Assembly (NCBI GenBank): GCA_028689495.1
Contig: JAQTWB010000005.1
Span: 1 to 64,000 of the forward strand
Reading direction: 5' to 3'
DNA length: 64,000 nucleotides
From: a bacterium
GTDB lineage: Bacteria > Bdellovibrionota_C > UBA2361 > SZUA-149 > JAQTWB01
Position 1 is the stretch's first letter; every line of letters starts with the position of its first letter. Below the pieces are notes generated by a model. That model had not been told where the DNA came from. It did no database searches and was given only the letters and a program-made list of their open reading frames with translations. The position numbers and the translations under genes are program-made. Of the stretch, positions 59,669 through 64,000 are shown piece by piece.

Positions 59669-60849
59669 GCGAGAACCTCATGATAAAGTTGTTCATATCG
59701 AGCGACCGTCTCCCGGGCACTGAAATTTTCAGTTGCCCGCAGTCGCGCAGCCTCTCCCATTGTCGTGCGGAGTGAGCTGTTACCGGTCAAAGTCGCCAGG
59801 TATTTTGTCAGCATTGGCAAGTCTCGCAGAGGAGCGAGAAAGCCACTGACGCCATCTTCAACTACCTCCGGGACTCCACCGACTCGATAAGCGACCACTG
59901 GAATTGCGCAAGCCATGGCTTCAAGGGCAGCGAGACCAAAGCTCTCGTTTTCGCTTGGGAAGAGGAAGATATCGCTTGCCTGTAGCAGTGGTACCATATC
60001 GGTCGCTTGTCCCGGAAATATTACTTTATTTTGTATGCCAAGAGTTCTGGCCAGTGATTCAGCTGCCGGGCGGTCCGGGCCATCGCCAATCATCAGCAGA
60101 CAGGCATTATCGCTGGAGCATGCCTGATGAAATGCCCGCACGGCATCGGTGACACGTTTTAGAGGGCGGAAATTTGAGGCATGGCAAATGACGACCTCGG
60201 GCAGTTTGATGCCCAGAAAATGTTCAATATGTTCACGGGCTTGTGCTTTATTCCCGGGGTTAAATGTCGCACTGTCGACAAAGTTGGGGATAACGCTGAT
60301 TCTCTTGGTGCAGGGGATATCGAGGAAGTCGCAAGTTTGTTCCTTCAGGTATTCAGATGGAGTGATAATTGCATCACTTTTCATAATCGAGAAATGGGTT
60401 ATCGGTTTATAGCTGGGGTCTCGTCCTACCAGTGTGATATCTGTGCCGTGCAGTGACGTGATGATTTTAATCTTCTCATTGCCGATGATCTCACGCGCCA
60501 GACATGCGCTGGTTGCATGGGGAACAGCGTAGTGGACGTGCAGGATATCCAAATTGAAACGATTGCAGACTTCAACCATTTTTGAAGCTAGCGCGACTGT
60601 GTATGGTGGATAATCAAAGAGCGGGTATTCGCGAATTTCCACCTGATGAAAAAATATCCGACCATCGTCATTTCTCAGACGAAGCGGGATATCGTAACCG
60701 ATAAAATGGACGATATGTCCACAGGGAGCACAGCTTGTTGAGTGGGCGAGGTGTTTCCCGAGTTCGGCAGCGACCACACCGCTTCCGCCTGCTGTAGGGT
60801 AGCAAACCATGCCAATGCGGAGCGGACGTTTCATATTGCAGCAGCTCAT
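59665..60849 (-). CDS. bshA: L-malate glycosyltransferase BshA (bacillithiol step 1)
   Basis: Joins N-acetylglucosamine from UDP-GlcNAc to L-malate. It opens with MKRPLRIGMVCYPTAGGSGV (GT4 start, TAGGSG donor loop), contains LHGTDITLVGRDPSYKPI and a C-terminal PSENESFGLAALEAMACAIP (the E-x7-E GT4 motif). The HGTDITLVG string is characteristic of BshA. The ATG at 60849 has AGGA eight bases upstream; a later ATG (MKRP) is also possible. Neighbours bshB1 and bshC make the assignment strong. Confidence 0.93.
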   Translation of the reverse strand: MSCCNMKRPLRIGMVCYPTAGGSGVVAAELGKHLAHSTSCAPCGHIVHFIGYDIPLRLRNDDGRIFFHQVEIREYPLFDYPPYTVALASKMVEVCNRFNLDILHVHYAVPHATSACLAREIIGNEKIKIITSLHGTDITLVGRDPSYKPITHFSIMKSDAIITPSEYLKEQTCDFLDIPCTKRISVIPNFVDSATFNPGNKAQAREHIEHFLGIKLPEVVICHASNFRPLKRVTDAVRAFHQACSSDNACLLMIGDGPDRPAAESLARTLGIQNKVIFPGQATDMVPLLQASDIFLFPSENESFGLAALEAMACAIPVVAYRVGGVPEVVEDGVSGFLAPLRDLPMLTKYLATLTGNSSLRTTMGEAARLRATENFSARETVARYEQLYHEVLA

Positions 60850-60886
60850 TTAACTTGTCCTTTATTTGGCATTTTCGAACAGCCAG

Positions 60887-61684
60887 TCAGCCAGTCAGTT
60901 CATCGGGGAAGAATAACGCACCTTTGCCGGGGCATTGTTTGAAATATTCACAGGGGTCGTCGAGTCGTAAGACGTTTTTAACCAGGTATGGCTCGCCCGA
61001 GGGGCAGCCAATCATCATTCCGTAGTAGCTGTCACGAGCTATAACGCTGGACAGTGAGAGAGCAGAGGAGGCGAGAGTCGCTGGCAGCTCCGAGTTGTTG
61101 CCGTCGAGACCAAACTGGGTTTTGTGAGCGCGGATTGCCGCCATTTTTTGTTCAGCAACCGCGGTTATGTCGACGATAAAGCTTGGGCGAAAAGCAAAGC
61201 GCATCTGGTAATAAATTGTTTGCAGTGCCGTATGGGCCTCGCCGCAATGCGATTTGAAATTGCGCAGGCCGGCGAGAAAAATCGCGCGGGTGAGGAGTTC
61301 GCTTGCCGCTCGATGATCCGGGTGGCGGGTCGATTGACAGGGAAGGGCAACTGTTTGCGGACGATGGCGGCGGATGATGCGAACAATTCGCTCGATTTGA
61401 CTTTCGCCATCGGGGAGAATCGCCGAGCCATCGGCAGAAATTCCGCAGTCGGGGAGTTCGGCGTTGATGCGAAATGTCAGGCCGAGGATCTCCGAGGCGT
61501 TTTTTGCCTCATCTTGTCTGATAGCGACGGTGCCTCGCGAGGAGCATTCGCCGAGCGTCATGTCGACAAGTCCGACCTGATAACCTTTGGCGCTCATTGA
61601 AGCCAGCAGGCCACCGCAGCAAATTTCAGCATCATCGGGGTGGGGGGCAAAAGCGAGCAGGTCGCAGTCAAACATTTCTTTCAT
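60887..61684 (-). CDS. bshB1: N-acetylglucosaminyl-malate deacetylase BshB1 (bacillithiol step 2)
   Basis: Zinc LmbE-like deacetylase. FAPHPDDAEICCGG (PHPDDAE) and TRHPDHRAASELL (HPDH) hold the catalytic Asp and zinc ligands; LGECSSRGTVAIRQDEA is a family block. The ATG at 61684 has AGGA upstream, and is preferred to the frame reaching into bshC. Lies 13 bases after the bshC stop. Confidence 0.93.
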   Translation of the reverse strand: MKEMFDCDLLAFAPHPDDAEICCGGLLASMSAKGYQVGLVDMTLGECSSRGTVAIRQDEAKNASEILGLTFRINAELPDCGISADGSAILPDGESQIERIVRIIRRHRPQTVALPCQSTRHPDHRAASELLTRAIFLAGLRNFKSHCGEAHTALQTIYYQMRFAFRPSFIVDITAVAEQKMAAIRAHKTQFGLDGNNSELPATLASSALSLSSVIARDSYYGMMIGCPSGEPYLVKNVLRLDDPCEYFKQCPGKGALFFPDELTG

Positions 61685-61697
61685 CGGCTGAAGTCCT

Positions 61698-63374
61698 TTA
61701 TGGTAAGTTGCCTGGCCCGGTATCCTCAATTTGTAGGAGCTGATTATCCGGCTTTATCGGGTCGATTCGTTGATAAACCATTTGGGGAAACCCGGGGCCA
61801 TATTTGCACAGGGCAAAGAGCAGCGAAAGGTTTCTCTCCTGCGGGGCATTGTCGGGCATGAGGATGTCGGCAAGTTTGCTCAGTCGCGACCTTCGCACCG
61901 ATTGTTTTTCTTTTAGTGCATTGGCGTATTTCTGGTAGAGGCCAGCAAACTGCTGGAAAAAGCGGTTGCTGAATGTATCGACCGATTGTCCTAGTGCCGG
62001 ACTTATTTCGCCGAAGTCCTGTTTTAATTCTTTAAAAATAGCCACGAATTTGTCTGACGATTGCTCTTGCTGTTGACTCGCCTGTTTGTCGATTGCGCTG
62101 TCTGCTTCATTCAGGACTGCCGGATTTTCTAACACCTCGGATGCATCGAGTTCGGTGTCGGCGAGCAGACGTTTTGTCTTGGCATCGATAACTGTAAAGT
62201 GCGGACGGGGGGCAACAAGCGGCATTTCGATGTCAAAAAGTGGATAAAGCGTTGCTGATTGCGCCAGATAGCTGACCTCGGCTGGTCCGCCGATATAGAC
62301 TGCTGTAGGGAAAAGAGAATCCTGGAGGAGCGGGCGAAGCAAAGCAGAGGGGCTGAAAAGCTCTGGCCTGGATTTGGCGAGAGAAAGCATTTCCGGGAGG
62401 CTGATGTCCGCTGTTTGTTGGTTCGATCCTCGGTTACCGGGCGTTCTCTCAAGTAAGCAGGAACCGTCTTTTACCAGCAGGCGGGAGCGAGATTCCGTTT
62501 TCCCCAGCGGGTGAAAAAAACAAAGCGGCGAGTCAGCTTTGATTGGCACTTGAGTGGCATAACCAGCCAGGGCGAGGTCGTCAGAGCGAGTGAGTAGGGC
62601 GCTTTCGATTTCTCGGAAATTGTTTATTGTCCGTGTGAAAATATTCGGGCGTGGGTCGTCAGGGTGGACTCTGGTGTCAGAGGATGGTCCATTGATCGAG
62701 TCAAGCTTTGTCGGGTCGAAAAAAAGGATGCCCAGTTGATCCGTGCAGATATTTAGCACTGCGCGGAAAGAATCGACTGCGTTGGTTGACTGGGCTAGTC
62801 CGTCGTCAAGTAGGCTGAAAATCTGCTGTGTCTGTGGAAGCCAGGACAAGGAGCTTTTCAGTTCGGCGATTGTGTTGGCAAAAGGTGTTTGGAACTGGCG
62901 AAAAGCGGTGGAAATCATGCTTTCATCATCGCCGAGATTCACCTCAAATCGCTTTCGTGTGCCTTCGGCGGAAAGATAGTTGATGTGGTTAATCTCCCGC
63001 ACCGAGTGGTCTTCGGTCTGCAACCAGTAAATCGGCACAACCGGAGTATCGTTCAGCTGTTCGAGGTATGTCGCCCAGCGGGCTGTGGCCAGGCATTTGT
63101 AAAGCACCATCAGCGGGCCGCCGAGCAGTGCCGCCTGTTGGCCGCTGACTGCGGCGGTAACGCCGGGTTGGGAGAGTTTTTTCAGGGTACGCTCGACTGC
63201 GCTGGAACGTTGCTTGTTTTGTTGTTCCAGGTTCGAACGGACAAAGGCACTGAAACCTTTTTGGCTCCGCCGAAACATGATTTCACGTGTATCTTCGGCC
63301 GAGTTGAACGCGTGGCTGAAAAACTGGTTGAGCGCTTTTGGGTTCGCGCGGTAGTCTTTGGAGAATGATCTCAT
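61698..63374 (-). CDS. bshC: Cysteine ligase BshC (bacillithiol step 3)
   Basis: Adds cysteine to glucosaminyl-malate to finish bacillithiol. The opening SQPGVTAAVSGQQAALLGGP (about residue 70) and the block PVVPIYWLQTEDHSVREINH (about 110) match BshC's conserved VxTGQQ and FW.AtEDHD regions. The C-terminus (DTGPGNLP) and 558-residue length fit the family. With bshB1 and bshA it gives a complete pathway in one transcription unit. Confidence 0.93.
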   Translation of the reverse strand: MRSFSKDYRANPKALNQFFSHAFNSAEDTREIMFRRSQKGFSAFVRSNLEQQNKQRSSAVERTLKKLSQPGVTAAVSGQQAALLGGPLMVLYKCLATARWATYLEQLNDTPVVPIYWLQTEDHSVREINHINYLSAEGTRKRFEVNLGDDESMISTAFRQFQTPFANTIAELKSSLSWLPQTQQIFSLLDDGLAQSTNAVDSFRAVLNICTDQLGILFFDPTKLDSINGPSSDTRVHPDDPRPNIFTRTINNFREIESALLTRSDDLALAGYATQVPIKADSPLCFFHPLGKTESRSRLLVKDGSCLLERTPGNRGSNQQTADISLPEMLSLAKSRPELFSPSALLRPLLQDSLFPTAVYIGGPAEVSYLAQSATLYPLFDIEMPLVAPRPHFTVIDAKTKRLLADTELDASEVLENPAVLNEADSAIDKQASQQQEQSSDKFVAIFKELKQDFGEISPALGQSVDTFSNRFFQQFAGLYQKYANALKEKQSVRRSRLSKLADILMPDNAPQERNLSLLFALCKYGPGFPQMVYQRIDPIKPDNQLLQIEDTGPGNLP

Positions 63375-63385
63375 TTGCTTTTGTT

Positions 63386-64000
63386 TTACTCGTGCGCAGT
63401 CTGGCTTGCGTATCTTTGCTGCAGTTCTTCGGCAAGCTGGCGGTGCAGTTTTTTCTCTTCCGGGTTATCGAGCTCGGCGAGGCGATTGTTAGGGAGTTGT
63501 TTGAGAAAGGCTTCAGTTCTCTCGGCGGATTGGCAGATCGCCCGTTCCAGTGCTTCGGATTTGTCGATCATCTTCAATATGTGAATCACCGACTTCTGGG
63601 CAGTTACTGCCGGGTAGTCAATTTTGCCCATTCCGTAAAGCAGGTAATCGGCTCCGGCCTGCATTGCCGTCAGCGAGTTACTTTCAAATGTGTTTTGTCC
63701 GAGGGCGTTCATTTCCAGAGCATCGGTAAAAACTGTGCCAGAAAAGCCAAAAGAGCTGCGCAGAAGTTCGTTGATGATTTTCCGCGAAAGTGTTGCCGGG
63801 TATTCGGGATCAAGGGCGGTGTAGACGACGTGGGCTGTCATCATCGCCTTGATGCCCGAGTCGACAGCCTGACGAAAGGGCACGAATTCGCAATTCTCCA
63901 GTTCGTCGAGGCTGACGCTGACAGTTGGCAGTTTGAAATGTGAATCGGCAAATGTTCGGCCATGGCCAGGGAAGTGCTTGCCGCAGGCGATAACGCCGGC
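63386..64000 (-). CDS. nagZ: Beta-N-acetylhexosaminidase (GH3, NagZ-like), 5' part beyond the window
   Basis: Removes N-acetylglucosamine from peptidoglycan fragments during cell-wall recycling. The reverse strand at 64000-63930 reads IACGKHFPGHGRTFADSHF, the KHFPGHG signature with the DSH general acid-base loop, and SGTVFTDALEMNALG (nucleophile Asp) follows. The beginning (about 170 residues) is outside the window. Its stop is 12 bases before the bshC start, so it heads the bacillithiol operon. Confidence 0.9.
   Translation of the reverse strand, partial: AGVIACGKHFPGHGRTFADSHFKLPTVSVSLDELENCEFVPFRQAVDSGIKAMMTAHVVYTALDPEYPATLSRKIINELLRSSFGFSGTVFTDALEMNALGQNTFESNSLTAMQAGADYLLYGMGKIDYPAVTAQKSVIHILKMIDKSEALERAICQSAERTEAFLKQLPNNRLAELDNPEEKKLHRQLAEELQQRYASQTAHE

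Noticed and set aside
1-64000. CRISPR array, tRNA, rRNA, transposase or prophage
   Set aside because: I found no regularly spaced repeats, cloverleaf, ribosomal RNA sequence, or transposase/phage protein motifs. The dispersed repeats are too few and irregular for CRISPR.

Overview
The window looks like a chromosomal stretch of a Gram-negative bacterium. It carries lipoproteins, a minor-pilin cluster, a PilJ-type chemoreceptor, envelope hydrolases and housekeeping genes (holB, tmk, nth, proBA, rpmG). The ribosomal protein L33 is of the cysteine-free type common in Proteobacteria. Two features are less usual for that group: a complete bacillithiol pathway (bshA, bshB1, bshC) and a sucrose operon in the order sps-spp-fruK-ams, an arrangement known from halotolerant methylotrophs. 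I could not fix the phylum from sequence alone. I saw no phage, transposase, CRISPR array, rRNA or tRNA gene.

Layout. 1-10 kb: a partial Dam methylase, an RhlE-type helicase, a large membrane protein, NnrS and several unknown proteins. Between them lie repeat-rich or hairpin-rich gaps. 9.3-12 kb: a translationally coupled GNAT/nitrilase pair and a phosphoribosyltransferase-fold protein behind a Fur-box-like site. 12-16 kb: a three-gene minus-strand unit (DUF6502 protein, acidic-tailed lipoprotein, secreted DUF5666/beta-propeller protein), then a cysteine-rich mini-lipoprotein. 16-31.8 kb: an M20 amidohydrolase with an altered active site, Nth, a PilJ-type chemoreceptor, an SDR, TerC, a zinc-ribbon epimerase, a UbiD decarboxylase, a lytic transglycosylase, glutaredoxin, a J-domain/FliL-like pair and unknown genes. 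32-43 kb: holB-tmk, a single-domain response regulator, rpmG, four minor pilins, proBA, a low-molecular-weight phosphatase and an M23 peptidase.

43.4-56.5 kb is the most striking region. The sucrose operon (46970-52928) is flanked by two independent ABC uptake operons, one nitrate/taurine-like and one polar-amino-acid-like. Each has its own adjacent, divergently transcribed TrmB-family regulator with a palindromic site nearby. 56.7-64 kb holds a methyltransferase-like gene and a long minus-strand operon: nagZ, bshC, bshB1, bshA, an inositol-monophosphatase-family gene and an ATP-type phosphofructokinase.

Several intergenic spaces carry copies of dispersed repeats. These include a 67-bp near-identical pair (4645-4711 and 32100-32166), a GTAGGGCGCGGGCC unit with an attached hairpin (10.9 and 24.1 kb), and shorter families. 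Start codons were moved from the longest open frame wherever an internal ATG has a clear Shine-Dalgarno sequence.
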